Positions 9,433 to 18,525 of a stretch of DNA of 64,000 bases are shown here, piece after piece (the stretch's first letter is position 1; the number at the start of each line of letters is the position of its first letter). The notes under the pieces were generated by a model. That model searched no databases and was not told the origin of the DNA. It saw only the letters and a list, made by a program, of their open reading frames with translations. Source of the DNA: Achromobacter pestifer (GTDB lineage: Bacteria > Pseudomonadota > Gammaproteobacteria > Burkholderiales > Burkholderiaceae_B); assembly GCF_902859625.1 (NCBI RefSeq), contig NZ_CADIJX010000007.1, forward strand, positions 186,001 through 250,000. The letters run 5' to 3'. A program made the translations under genes and the position numbers.

Positions 9433-10044
9433 ATGACGGTGTTTCGGTGTCGTATGTCCATTATTTCGCGTTTATTTCTTGGGTTGTTGCTGGTATCTGC
9501 CTTGCTTTCATTGGTGCCGGGCGGCGACGTATATGGCGCCGAGCCGAAGGTCGTGCGGGTTGAACCCGTGGTGCGAGACGGCCGTCTGGAGATCGACGCG
9601 GACATCGAATTCGAGCTGAACCAGCAGTTGAGGGACGCCGCCCAGCGTGGTGTCCCGCTCTATTTCACCGCCGATCTCACCATGACACGCGAACGCTGGT
9701 GGTGGTTCGACAAGTCCCTGGTGGACACGTCGCGCACCTGGCGGGTCGTCTATAACGCTTTGACCCGCCAATGGCGCGCGGGGGTAGGCGAACTCTCCTT
9801 CCCGGTGGCGTCGTTGGACGACGCCATGAGCGTCATCCGTCATGTCCGCAATTGGCCGGTGGCCGACGCCGGGGATTTCGATGAAGGCGTGCTGTACGGC
9901 GGCCAGCTCCGGCTGCGCCTGGACACCTCGCTCTTGCCCCGGCCGTTCCAGGTGAACGCCTTGAATAGCAGCTCGTGGGCGCAGGGGACTCCCTGGACGG
10001 ACTTCTCCTTCACGCTGAGCAGCAAGGAGAAAGATCCCTCATGA
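9433..10044 (+). CDS. DUF4390-domain exported protein
   Basis: 203 residues from the ATG at 9433; an internal ATG at 9454 (MSIISRLFLGLLLV) is also possible and better fits a Sec signal peptide. The hydrophobic segment is followed by a probable cleavage region near VYGAE. The mature part is beta-rich and has the conserved TMTRERWWWFDKSLVD stretch typical of DUF4390. These proteins are nearly always encoded directly before an NtrY-type kinase; here the stop overlaps the kinase start by 4 bp (ATGA), implying translational coupling. A role as an envelope input for the kinase is inference. Confidence 0.85.
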   Translation: MTVFRCRMSIISRLFLGLLLVSALLSLVPGGDVYGAEPKVVRVEPVVRDGRLEIDADIEFELNQQLRDAAQRGVPLYFTADLTMTRERWWWFDKSLVDTSRTWRVVYNALTRQWRAGVGELSFPVASLDDAMSVIRHVRNWPVADAGDFDEGVLYGGQLRLRLDTSLLPRPFQVNALNSSSWAQGTPWTDFSFTLSSKEKDPS

Positions 10045-12356
10045 GGCTGTTGCTCCGGCTGGCCCTGATGGTGGGTGCCGTAAGCGGCCTGGCTTTGCTG
10101 GGTTTGCTGGCATGGTCCACGGGCAATGCCTCGCGTTTTGCACGCTACTACGACACCCTGCTGGTGCTGAACGGCATTTTCGCCCTGGCGCTGTTCATCT
10201 GGGTGGTGGCGCTGACGGTGCGCCTGGCCCGCCAGATCCGGCGCCGGCAGTTCGGTGCGCGCCTGACCGCCCGTTTTTCATTGGCTTTCGCCTTGATCGG
10301 TGTGGTGCCCGGGGCCCTGATCTACACCGTGTCGGTGCAGTTCATGTCGCGTTCCATCGAATCCTGGTTCAACGTGCGGGTGGACACGGCGCTGGAGGCG
10401 GGGCTGAACCTGGGCCGCGCCGCGCTGGATTCCCTGCTGGCCGACCTGGACGCGCGCGCGCGCTCCATGGCGATGGAACTGAACCGCAGCACCGACAGCG
10501 GCGTGATGCTTGCCCTGACCCGCCTGCGCGAGACCAACGGCGTGCAAGAGGCCATGGTGTTCACGGGCAGCGGGCGCATGGTGGCGTTTTCCACCAGCCA
10601 GTACGGGCAATTGCTGCCGGCGATGCCGCCGTCAACCGTCATGAACCAGCTGCGCCTGGCGCGCGGCTATTCGGCGGCCGAAGCGGATGACCCCGTCACG
10701 GCGGGCGCCGAAGGCGGGCTGCATCTGCGGGTGGTGATCCCGCTGACCGGCCCGGATCGCTACGACAACCTGCTGGGCGCGGCGTCCGAACCCCGCTGGC
10801 TGCAATTGCTGCAACCGGTGCCCGAACAGATCGCGCATAACGCCAATCTGGTGCAGCAGGGGTTCCGCGACTATCAAGAATTGGCGCTGTCCCGGCTGGG
10901 GCTGCGCAAGCTGTACGGCATCACATTGACGCTGGCGCTGCTGCTGGCCGCGTTCGGCGCGATCGCGGTGGCGCTGTCCTTGTCCAAGCGGCTGGTGCGT
11001 CCGCTCCTGAGTCTGGCCGGCGGCACGCAGGCCGTGGGCGTGGGCGACTACCGGCCCTTGCCCGAGCCCCCTGAGCGCGACGAAGTCGGTCAATTGACGC
11101 GCTCGTTCAACGCCATGACGCGACAGCTGGACGAAGCCCGGCGCATGGTCGAAAGCAATCGCCAGCAGTTGGAACGGTCCAACGTCTATCTGGAAAGCGT
11201 GCTCTCCAACCTGTCCTCCGGGGTGCTGGTGTTTGACGAGTCGTTCCGTGTCACGACGGTCAACCAGGGCGCGCAGACCATTCTGGGCGCGGATCTGCGC
11301 TCGGTGATCGGCCGGCCGCTGGAAACCGTGGACGGCATGCTGGAATTCGCCAACATCGTCCGCCAGGCCTTTTCCACCCACGCCGCCGTCGGGTCGGAAC
11401 GCCAGCACTGGCAGCAGCAGTTCGAGATCAGCCCGGCGCAGGGCGACGCGCCCGCCCCGCCGCAGCCGCTGACCCTGTTGGCCCGCGGCACCCATCTGCG
11501 CGTGGACGGGCGGGGCAACGGCTACCTGGTGGTGTTTGATGACATCACCGAAGTGATTTCGGCCAACCGAACCGTGGCCTGGGGCGAAGTGGCCCGCCGG
11601 CTGGCGCACGAGATCAAGAACCCGCTGACCCCGATCCAGTTGTCGGCCGAGCGCCTGGCCATGAAGCTGGAAGGCAAGTTGCAGCCCGCCGAGGCGCAGA
11701 TCGTCGAGCGTTCCACCAACACCATCGTCAATCAGGTGGCGTCGCTCAAGCAGATGGTGGACGACTTCCGCGAATACGCCCGCACGCCGCCGGCCGTCAT
11801 GCAGCGCATCGACTTCAATGCGCTGGTGGCCGATGTGCTGTCCTTGTACGGCTGGGAGCCCGAGGGTGGCTCGTCCCGTCTGGCCGGCAAGGCTCTGAAT
11901 CTGGACGTGAGCCTGGGGGCGGATTTGCCGGCGATCGAGGGCGACCCGACCCAATTGCGCCAAGTGATCCACAACCTGATGTCCAACGCCCGCGACGCGA
12001 TCGCCGAGCTGGGCGGCGAGGGTCGGGTCAGTGTGACGACCCAGCTGATGCGTAGCGAACAGCCCGACAGGGCGGACCAGCAAGCATTGAGATTTACCGT
12101 TGCCGACACCGGGCCGGGTTTCCCGCCGCAGGTGATGCAGCGCGCGTTCGAGCCCTACGTAACCACCAAGTCCCACGGGACTGGGTTAGGATTGGCAATC
12201 GTACGCAAGATTGTGGAAGAGCACGGCGGACGGATCGACCTTGCCAACCGCAAGGAAGGAGGCGCGCGGATTTCCATCTTGTTGACCCGGTTGGCTCCCG
12301 GGGCAGATACTATGGACGCGACCGCGCAAGAAAAGGATAATGCGGCTACGCAATAG
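10041..12356 (+). CDS. ntrY: NtrY-type membrane sensor histidine kinase
   Basis: 771 residues from the ATG at 10041, which overlaps the preceding stop. Two hydrophobic segments open the protein (MVGAVSGLALLGLLAWS and GIFALALFIWVVALTV), a third is ALIGVVPGALIYTVSV, then a periplasmic sensor part of about 200 residues and a further segment (LALLLAAFGAIAVALSLS) leading into HAMP (RLVRPLLSLAGG). A PAS-like region follows. The H-box is LAHEIKNPLTPI, and the ATPase boxes are DTGPGFPP and GTGLGLAIV. This layout is that of NtrY kinases, linked elsewhere to nitrogen, redox or envelope sensing. Its partner is the next gene. Confidence 0.93.
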   Translation: MRLLLRLALMVGAVSGLALLGLLAWSTGNASRFARYYDTLLVLNGIFALALFIWVVALTVRLARQIRRRQFGARLTARFSLAFALIGVVPGALIYTVSVQFMSRSIESWFNVRVDTALEAGLNLGRAALDSLLADLDARARSMAMELNRSTDSGVMLALTRLRETNGVQEAMVFTGSGRMVAFSTSQYGQLLPAMPPSTVMNQLRLARGYSAAEADDPVTAGAEGGLHLRVVIPLTGPDRYDNLLGAASEPRWLQLLQPVPEQIAHNANLVQQGFRDYQELALSRLGLRKLYGITLTLALLLAAFGAIAVALSLSKRLVRPLLSLAGGTQAVGVGDYRPLPEPPERDEVGQLTRSFNAMTRQLDEARRMVESNRQQLERSNVYLESVLSNLSSGVLVFDESFRVTTVNQGAQTILGADLRSVIGRPLETVDGMLEFANIVRQAFSTHAAVGSERQHWQQQFEISPAQGDAPAPPQPLTLLARGTHLRVDGRGNGYLVVFDDITEVISANRTVAWGEVARRLAHEIKNPLTPIQLSAERLAMKLEGKLQPAEAQIVERSTNTIVNQVASLKQMVDDFREYARTPPAVMQRIDFNALVADVLSLYGWEPEGGSSRLAGKALNLDVSLGADLPAIEGDPTQLRQVIHNLMSNARDAIAELGGEGRVSVTTQLMRSEQPDRADQQALRFTVADTGPGFPPQVMQRAFEPYVTTKSHGTGLGLAIVRKIVEEHGGRIDLANRKEGGARISILLTRLAPGADTMDATAQEKDNAATQ

Positions 12357-12367
12357 GTGGATGCTTT

Positions 12368-13060
12368 ATGGCCAGAATTCTGGTGGTTGACGACGAAGTC
12401 GGTATACGCGAGCTTTTGTCGGAGATCCTTTACGACGAAGGACACACGGTCGAATTGGCCGAAAACGCGGCGCAAGCGCGCGCCGCACGCCTTCGCATGC
12501 GTCCTGATCTGGTGTTGCTGGACATTTGGATGCCCGACACCGATGGCGTGAGTTTGCTGAAGGAGTGGGGCTCGCAAGGCCTGCTCGACATGCCTGTGAT
12601 CATGATGAGCGGCCACGCCACCATCGATACGGCGGTCGAGGCCACGCGCATAGGCGCCATGGATTTCCTGGAAAAACCCATCACGTTGCAACGTCTGCTG
12701 AAGACGGTGGCAGCGGGATTGGCGCGCGGGCGTGCCCCGCATCCGGCGCCGACCGCCGCGCATCCGGCGGCCTCCAGCGCCGCCGTGGCGCTGGAAGACG
12801 AGCTGGATCCTCCGGTCCTGACGGTGACGCCAGCCAACGAAGTGCCGGTCACGTCCAACGGCCAGCTGGGCAGCATTTCGCTCGACCAGCCGCTGCGCGA
12901 GGCCCGCGACGAATTCGAGCGCATCTATTTTGAATACCACCTGGTCCGCGAGAGCCACAGCATGACGCGCGTGTCCGAACGCACCGGGTTGGAACGCACC
13001 CACCTTTACCGCAAGCTCAAGCAATTGGGCATCGAATCGGCGCGCAAGCGCAGCACATGA
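12368..13060 (+). CDS. NtrX-like response regulator lacking the AAA+ domain
   Basis: 230 residues. The receiver domain (about 1-125) is complete: DDE at 8-10, phosphoacceptor Asp in LLDIWMPD, the conserved Ser/Thr in MMSGHA and Lys in EKPIT. A low-complexity Ala/Pro linker follows, then a Fis-type helix-turn-helix (LREARDEFERIYFEYHLVRES...VSERTGLERTHLYRKLKQLGI). Standard NtrX is about 450 residues and has a sigma-54-interacting AAA+ domain between these parts; it is absent here, so this protein should not activate sigma-54 promoters. It starts 11 bp after ntrY and overlaps trkA by 4 bp. Confidence 0.92.
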   Translation: MARILVVDDEVGIRELLSEILYDEGHTVELAENAAQARAARLRMRPDLVLLDIWMPDTDGVSLLKEWGSQGLLDMPVIMMSGHATIDTAVEATRIGAMDFLEKPITLQRLLKTVAAGLARGRAPHPAPTAAHPAASSAAVALEDELDPPVLTVTPANEVPVTSNGQLGSISLDQPLREARDEFERIYFEYHLVRESHSMTRVSERTGLERTHLYRKLKQLGIESARKRST

Positions 13061-14436
13061 AGATCCTGATCATGGGCGCTGGTCGCGTAGGCACCAGCGT
13101 GGCCGAAAACCTGGTGTCCGAAGAAAACGACATCACCGTGGTGGACTCCGATCCCACGCAGCTGCGGTACTTGCAAGAACACTTTGACCTGCGCGTCGTC
13201 CATGGAGACGGCTCGCAGGTATCGGTGCTGGAAGCCGCCGGCGCCGCCGACACCGACCTGTTCATCGCCTGTGCGGCGTCCGACACCGCCAATATGGTCG
13301 CGTGCAAGATCGCCCGCCAACTGTTCAACATCCCCCGGCGCATCGCCCGCATCCGCTCTGCCGAGTTTCCGGAACATCCGGAACTGATGAGCGAGGAAGG
13401 CTTCTGCATTGATGCGCTGATCAGCCCGGAACGTAGCGTCACCACCTATTTGCACAGCCTGATCGAGTTTCCAGAGGCCTTGCAGGTCGTGGAATTCGCC
13501 GAAGGACGTGTCTGTGTCGTGACCGTGCGGGTTGGGCATGGCAGCCCGATGGCGCATTCGTCCGTCGACAAGCTGCGCGATGTCTGGCCGGACGTGAAGG
13601 CGCGGGTGATCGACGTGCTGCGTGGCGGCCGCCCGTTGCGAGCCGGCAGTGGCACCGTCATCGCCCCGGGCGATGAGGTCGTGCTGGTGGTGGATTCGCG
13701 TGACGCGCGCCGTGCCGTGCGCCAGTTGCGCGATGCCGAACGCACCGTGCGCCGCGTGATGATCGCGGGCGGCGGCAACATCGGCCTGCGCCTGGCACGC
13801 CAGCTGGCCGAAGAAAAATACAGCGTTCGCATCATCGAACGTGACCTCAAGCGCTGCGAATACCTGGCGACGCAATTGCCCGACAGCGTGCTGGTCCTGC
13901 ACGGCAGCGGCACGGACGAAGCCTTGCTGGAACGCGAGAACATTGAAGACATGGATACGTGGCTGGCGCTGACCAGCGACGACGAAGACAACATCATGTC
14001 CTCACTGCTGGCCAAGCGCCTGGGCGCCCGCAAGGTGATCGCGCTGATCAATCGCCAGGCTTATGGCGAATTGATGCAAGGCAGCCATATCGATATCGCC
14101 GTGTCGCCGTCACAGGCGACGATGAGCGAGCTGCTGCGCCACGTGCGTCGTGGCGATGTGGCCGCCGTGCACCGCCTGCGCCAGGGCGTGGCCGAGGCGC
14201 TGGAAGCCATCGCCCACGGTGACCGCTCAACCTCCAAGGTGGTGGGCCGGCCGGTGGGGCAGATCAGCTTGCCCAAGGGAGCCAGCATCGGCGCGCTGGT
14301 CCGGGGCGACGAAATCATCCTGCCGGACGCCGATACCGTGATTGAAACGGACGACCACGTCATTGTCTTCGTGCCCTCGCGCCGGCAAATGCCGCGCGTG
14401 GAAAAGCTGTTCCAAGTCTCGGCGTCATTCTTCTGA
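13057..14436 (+). CDS. trkA: Trk potassium uptake regulatory subunit TrkA
   Basis: 459 residues, peripheral cytoplasmic protein that gates the TrkH channel in response to nucleotides. Two tandem RCK modules are visible, each an NAD-binding Rossmann fold (MKILIMGAGRVGTSVAENL at the N-terminus; VMIAGGGNIGLRLARQL near residue 235) followed by a TrkA-C domain. It overlaps the ntrX-like stop by 4 bp, so potassium uptake is co-transcribed with the two-component pair. trkH follows 53 bp downstream. Confidence 0.96.
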   Translation: MKILIMGAGRVGTSVAENLVSEENDITVVDSDPTQLRYLQEHFDLRVVHGDGSQVSVLEAAGAADTDLFIACAASDTANMVACKIARQLFNIPRRIARIRSAEFPEHPELMSEEGFCIDALISPERSVTTYLHSLIEFPEALQVVEFAEGRVCVVTVRVGHGSPMAHSSVDKLRDVWPDVKARVIDVLRGGRPLRAGSGTVIAPGDEVVLVVDSRDARRAVRQLRDAERTVRRVMIAGGGNIGLRLARQLAEEKYSVRIIERDLKRCEYLATQLPDSVLVLHGSGTDEALLERENIEDMDTWLALTSDDEDNIMSSLLAKRLGARKVIALINRQAYGELMQGSHIDIAVSPSQATMSELLRHVRRGDVAAVHRLRQGVAEALEAIAHGDRSTSKVVGRPVGQISLPKGASIGALVRGDEIILPDADTVIETDDHVIVFVPSRRQMPRVEKLFQVSASFF

Positions 14437-14489
14437 TGCGCACCTTCCCCATGTCCCGCCGCGGGCCTCGCGCCGCCGGATAGGCTCCC

Positions 14490-15959
14490 ATGAAGCGCGT
14501 TCTGGGCACTCTCTATATCCTGGGTCTGACCATGGTGATGTTCGCCCTCACCATGCTGATCCCATTGATCGTCGCTTATGTGGGCGGCGATGCGGCGCGT
14601 GGCGCCTTCCTGCACGGATTCCTGATTTCCGTGGGGATCGGGGGCGGGTTGGCGGCCCTGACCCGGCGCAGCCGTTGCGAATTGCGTGCGCGGGACGGCT
14701 TCGTACTGGTGTCGGCGGTGTGGGCGGGCCTGCCGCTGCTGGCATCCATTCCGCTGCTGATCTATTTCCATCGGGCGGGGCTGCCGCTGTCATTCACCAG
14801 CGCCTACTTTGAAGCCATGTCCGGCCTGACGACCACCGGCGCCACGGTGCTGACCAACCTGGACGCGCTGCCCGCGTCGATCAACCTGTGGCGCGCGACG
14901 CTGGTCTGGATTGGCGGCATGGGCATCCTGGTGCTGGCCGTGGCGATCTTGCCCCTGCTGGGGGTCGGCGGCCATCAGGTGGTGCGGGCCGAAACGCCGG
15001 GCCCCATGAAGGACGAACGCCTGACGCCGCGCATCGCCAGTACGGCCAAGGCCCTGTACGCGGTGTATTTCGTGTTTTCGATCCTGTGCTTCCTGGCCTA
15101 CCGCGCGGTTGGGCTGTCCTGGTTTGAGGCCTGGTGCCACATGGCCACCACCATGGGGCTGGGCGGATTTTCGACCTGGGACGACGGTTTCGCCCACTTC
15201 GACTCGGTGGCCGTGGAAATGGTGGCGATGGTGTTCATGCTGATCGCCGGCATCAACTTCGCCACCCATTTCAACGCTTTCCGCCAGCGCAGCGCGCGCG
15301 CCTACTGGCGTTGCCCGGAAGCCGTGCCCTACCTGGTCATCGTGCTGGGGGTGGGACTGGTCATTTCCGTCTTCCTGTACGTGAAGGGCGTCTATGGTTC
15401 TCCGCTGGACGCGCTGCGCTATGGCATGTTCAACACCATTTCCATGGCCACCACCACGGGGTACGCCAATACCGACTTCGCGCAATGGCCCCTGTTTGCG
15501 CCGCTGACCATGCTGCTGCTGTCGGGCTTTGCCACGTCGGCGGGATCAACCGGGGGCGGGATCAAGATGATCCGGGCGATCCTGCTGGTCAAGCAGGCCC
15601 GCAATGAACTGGTGACGATGCTGCACCCCCACGCGGTCAGCCCCGTGCGGATCAACGGCCGGGCGGTGGAAGGCCGGACCATGTCGTCGGTGCTGGCGTT
15701 CATGCTGTTCTACGGGCTTTCCATCGCGGTGTTCACCAGCTTGTTGCTGCTGTCCGGGCTGGACCCGATCACGGCCTTCTCGGCCATTTTCGCCAGCATC
15801 AACAACACCGGGCCGGGTCTGGGCCCGGTCGGCCCCATGGGCAATTTCGCGGTGCTGTCCGATTTCCAGATCTGGGTGTGCACCTTCGCGATGCTGATCG
15901 GCCGACTGGAGCTGTTGACCGTCCTGGTGCTGTTCACGCCCATTTTCTGGCGCAAATAA
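14490..15959 (+). CDS. trkH: Trk potassium uptake channel subunit TrkH
   Basis: 489-residue inner-membrane protein with about ten membrane segments arranged in four pore repeats. Selectivity-filter-like turns are seen in SGLTTTGATVL, TTMGLGGFSTWDD, ATTTGYANTDF and INNTGPGLGPVGP, each with the conserved glycine. GSTGGGIKMIRAILL follows the third repeat. It works with TrkA encoded just upstream. Confidence 0.96.
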   Translation: MKRVLGTLYILGLTMVMFALTMLIPLIVAYVGGDAARGAFLHGFLISVGIGGGLAALTRRSRCELRARDGFVLVSAVWAGLPLLASIPLLIYFHRAGLPLSFTSAYFEAMSGLTTTGATVLTNLDALPASINLWRATLVWIGGMGILVLAVAILPLLGVGGHQVVRAETPGPMKDERLTPRIASTAKALYAVYFVFSILCFLAYRAVGLSWFEAWCHMATTMGLGGFSTWDDGFAHFDSVAVEMVAMVFMLIAGINFATHFNAFRQRSARAYWRCPEAVPYLVIVLGVGLVISVFLYVKGVYGSPLDALRYGMFNTISMATTTGYANTDFAQWPLFAPLTMLLLSGFATSAGSTGGGIKMIRAILLVKQARNELVTMLHPHAVSPVRINGRAVEGRTMSSVLAFMLFYGLSIAVFTSLLLLSGLDPITAFSAIFASINNTGPGLGPVGPMGNFAVLSDFQIWVCTFAMLIGRLELLTVLVLFTPIFWRK

Positions 15960-15970
15960 GGGCCACCGGG

Positions 15971-16011
15971 CCCTTATATTCATAAGGGATAACCCTATAA
16001 AGGGTTATCCC
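15971..16011 (+). terminator. Nested hairpins after trkH
   Basis: Two perfect inverted repeats overlap: a 7-bp stem (CCCTTAT at 15971-15977 with ATAAGGG at 15982-15988) and a 10-bp stem (GGGATAACCC at 15986-15995 with GGGTTATCCC at 16002-16011) around the loop TATAAA. They share bases 15986-15988, so they cannot both form fully. The place, 12-52 bp after the trkH stop, suggests an end of transcription, though no T-run follows. Confidence 0.55.
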
Positions 16012-16287
16012 GCCTCATCTCGAAAGCCGCATTCCGACTGCCATTCCGGCCGCCATGGGCCGCTAGGCCGCGCCATTTCTACGTTGTAAGCGCTTGCTCA
16101 CTTTTCTTCAGAGGGCAAAACCGAATGCTTCGCGATGTTGCACATAAATGTCACGATTTTCAATCGTTTTGCCACAAACCTGCGGCTATCATGCGTTCAC
16201 AAGCCGCCGTCTAGTGCCCCCCGGGAAGTTGCCGGGCTTCAAGGTCGAACGGCGCGTCCCCTCATCAAACATTCAAAGGAGTCCGAG
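16012..16287. other. Gene-free leader of the YbdK-type ligase gene
   Basis: Together with the trkH hairpins this makes a 328-bp gap. No open frame with good codon use is seen. It must contain the promoter of the downstream ligase; no hexamer pair stands out. The Shine-Dalgarno AAAGGAG lies about 8 bp before the ATG at 16288. Confidence 0.4.
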
Positions 16288-17529
16288 ATGGAACAGATCC
16301 CGTTCATTTCGTCGGCCCCCAACACCCTGGGCATCGAACTCGAGCTGCAACTGATCGACCCCCGTAGTTTTGATCTGACCGCAGCCTCTGACGAGCTGCT
16401 GGCCCAAATGGCCAACCATCCCATTGCCGACCGCGTTAAACCGGAAATCACGCGGTCAATGATCGAACTGAATTCCTCGGTGCACGAGCACCCCATGGGC
16501 CTGCTGGCCGAAATGCGCGAGATGCGCGATGCCTTGGTCGAAGCGGCCGATGCGGTCGGCGTGTCGGTCGCGGGCGGCGGCGCCCATCCCTTCATGCGCT
16601 GGCAGGAGCGCTCCATCTCGGATACCCCGCGCTTCCAATATCTGGCCGAAATGTACGGTTACCTGGCGCGTCAATTCACGGTGTTCGGCCAGCACATCCA
16701 TTTGGGCGTGAAAAGTGGTGACGACTCTATCAAACTGTTGCGTCGCCTGTCGCCGTACGTCCCGCACTTCATCGCGCTGTCAGCCTCGTCTCCATATTGC
16801 GAGGGCGTGGATACCCTGTTCTCGTGCTCGCGCTTGAACGCGGTGAATAGCTTCCCGCTGGCGGGTCACATGCCGCCCGACGTCAAGGACTGGTATCAGT
16901 TCGAGGCCCATCTGTCCCAACTGCGCGCATTCGGCCTGGCCGAGAGCATCAAGGATCTGTACTGGGATATCCGCCCGAAGCCGGAGTTCGGCACGGTGGA
17001 AATCCGTGTCTGCGATACGCCGTTGACGGTCGAGCGCGCTTGCCAGATTGCGGCCTTCGCGCAGGCGCTGGCCGTCTTGCTGATGCGCGAGGACGAACCC
17101 AGCGACAGTGCTTGGCTGTCCTATCGCAGCAATCACTTCCAGGCTTGCCGCTTTGGGCTGCAAGGCAGTTACGTGACGCCGGACGGCCAGCGCGTGCGCC
17201 TGATGGATCATCTGCGGGCGTTGTTCCAGCGGTTGATGCCGGTGGCGGAAGAGCTGGGCACGGGCGACATGATCGCTGCCTTGCGCGACGAGGCCATGCG
17301 CAGCGGCAACGATGCACGCTGGCTGCGCAGCCAGTTCCATCGCCTGCGCGATCTGCCGCTGGTGGTGGACGCCATGACGCACGCCTGGCGCGGCGAGGCG
17401 GCTGAGGCTGCCCCGGCTGAGCCCACGGCGGTGCTGCGACGGCGCATTCGCGCCAATTCAGAGCCCATGCAGCCCTTGTCGGCATCGGAGCCAGGGGTCA
17501 GCGTGCCCCTGCCGGAGCGCCTGCACTGA
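16288..17529 (+). CDS. ybdK: YbdK-family carboxylate-amine ligase (glutamate-cysteine ligase type 2-like)
   Basis: 413 residues from the ATG at 16288, chosen because AAAGGAG precedes it; the frame is open further upstream to 16135 without support. The start region ([13 protein letters not shown]) and later motifs ([43 protein letters not shown]) match the GCS2/YbdK family. E. coli YbdK has weak gamma-glutamylcysteine ligase activity in vitro, but its natural role is unsettled. A Pro/Ala-rich tail of about 40 residues ends the protein. Convergent with bioC. Confidence 0.9.
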   Translation: MEQIPFISSAPNTLGIELELQLIDPRSFDLTAASDELLAQMANHPIADRVKPEITRSMIELNSSVHEHPMGLLAEMREMRDALVEAADAVGVSVAGGGAHPFMRWQERSISDTPRFQYLAEMYGYLARQFTVFGQHIHLGVKSGDDSIKLLRRLSPYVPHFIALSASSPYCEGVDTLFSCSRLNAVNSFPLAGHMPPDVKDWYQFEAHLSQLRAFGLAESIKDLYWDIRPKPEFGTVEIRVCDTPLTVERACQIAAFAQALAVLLMREDEPSDSAWLSYRSNHFQACRFGLQGSYVTPDGQRVRLMDHLRALFQRLMPVAEELGTGDMIAALRDEAMRSGNDARWLRSQFHRLRDLPLVVDAMTHAWRGEAAEAAPAEPTAVLRRRIRANSEPMQPLSASEPGVSVPLPERLH

Positions 17530-17553
17530 CCGGCCCGGCGGCGAGCCCCTGGT

Positions 17554-18489
17554 TCAGGGGTTCCCGCGGTGCCGGCCACCGATCGCGCTAACGGACAACC
17601 GGGTCTCGCCGGCCACCGTGCGGTGCGCGGCGGAGCGCCAGGCGTGACCGTAAGCCACTTCGATACTCAGAGCGATCAGGCCATCGGGCCGGCGCTGCGC
17701 TTCCAGCGCGGCGCACAGGCGGTCGCGCCAGTCGCGGCCGACCAAGCCGCCCCGGCGGCCCTCAGCGGGGTTGCCGCCCAGGGCACGCACGTCTTCCAGC
17801 AGTTTTTCGGGGCTGCGGTAGGTCAAGGTCAGGAGTTCCTGATCCATGACGGGGTCGGCAAAGCCGTTTTCCACCAGCAGATCGCCAAAGTCATGCATGT
17901 CCACGAAGGATGGCGTGGCGGTGCGCAGGCCAGCGTCGGTCAGGGCCTGGCGCAACTCGCGCAAGGTGGCCGGCCCCAGACAGGAGAACATCGCCAGTCC
18001 GCCCACCTTCAGGATGCGCCGCCATTCGGCCAGCACGGCATGCGGGGCGCGGTGCCAGTGCATGGCCAGGTTGGACCACACCAGTTCCAGTGATTCAGGG
18101 GGCAGGCCGGTATCCGCCAGGTCGGCGTTGACGAAGGCTGGCGCGGCCGGACCACGGCGGGCCAGCTTGCCAATCCAGGCGCCCAGGCCGGCCGGGGCAT
18201 GACGCTTCCTGGCCCGTTCCAACAGCGGCTCGCAGTTGTCCAGGCCCGTATAGCCGGCGTCCGGATAGCGCTCGCGCAGCAGCGGCAGGTTGTCGCCCGC
18301 GCCGCAGCCCGCGTCCAGCATCGCCTGCGGCTGCACGCGGATGTACTGCAAGCGGCCAAGCATGCGGCGGGCCACTTCGCCATAGAGGAACTGCGCGTCG
18401 GACAAGTCGCCACGGCGGGCGAACTGCCGGGGCACGTCGGCGCTGACGAGGGGAAGGGAGGGGAGCGGTGCGGATTCTGGCAGGGACAT
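17554..18489 (-). CDS. bioC: Malonyl-ACP O-methyltransferase BioC-like
   Basis: SAM-dependent methyltransferase of the BioC type, which methylates malonyl-ACP to start pimelate synthesis for biotin. The ATG at 18489 gives 311 residues; a GTG at 18498 is an alternative. Seen in order: the BioC-like opening VPRQFARRGDLSDAQFLYGEVARRML, SAM motif I LDAGCGAGDNLPLL, LVWSNLAMHWH (motif IV, with the WSN..LHW pattern of BioC) and LKVGGLAMFSCLGPATLREL. No other bio genes lie nearby; the bioC/comF divergent pair is common in betaproteobacteria. Confidence 0.82.
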   Translation of the reverse strand: MSLPESAPLPSLPLVSADVPRQFARRGDLSDAQFLYGEVARRMLGRLQYIRVQPQAMLDAGCGAGDNLPLLRERYPDAGYTGLDNCEPLLERARKRHAPAGLGAWIGKLARRGPAAPAFVNADLADTGLPPESLELVWSNLAMHWHRAPHAVLAEWRRILKVGGLAMFSCLGPATLRELRQALTDAGLRTATPSFVDMHDFGDLLVENGFADPVMDQELLTLTYRSPEKLLEDVRALGGNPAEGRRGGLVGRDWRDRLCAALEAQRRPDGLIALSIEVAYGHAWRSAAHRTVAGETRLSVSAIGGRHRGNP

Positions 18490-18525
18490 TTCGGTCACGC
18501 CCGCGTCTTCGCAGCGGGGCGGAAC

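Noticed and set aside
10632-12176. 514-codon minus-strand frame over ntrY
   Set aside because: Gln/Arg/His/Gly-rich shadow frame opposite a well-supported kinase.
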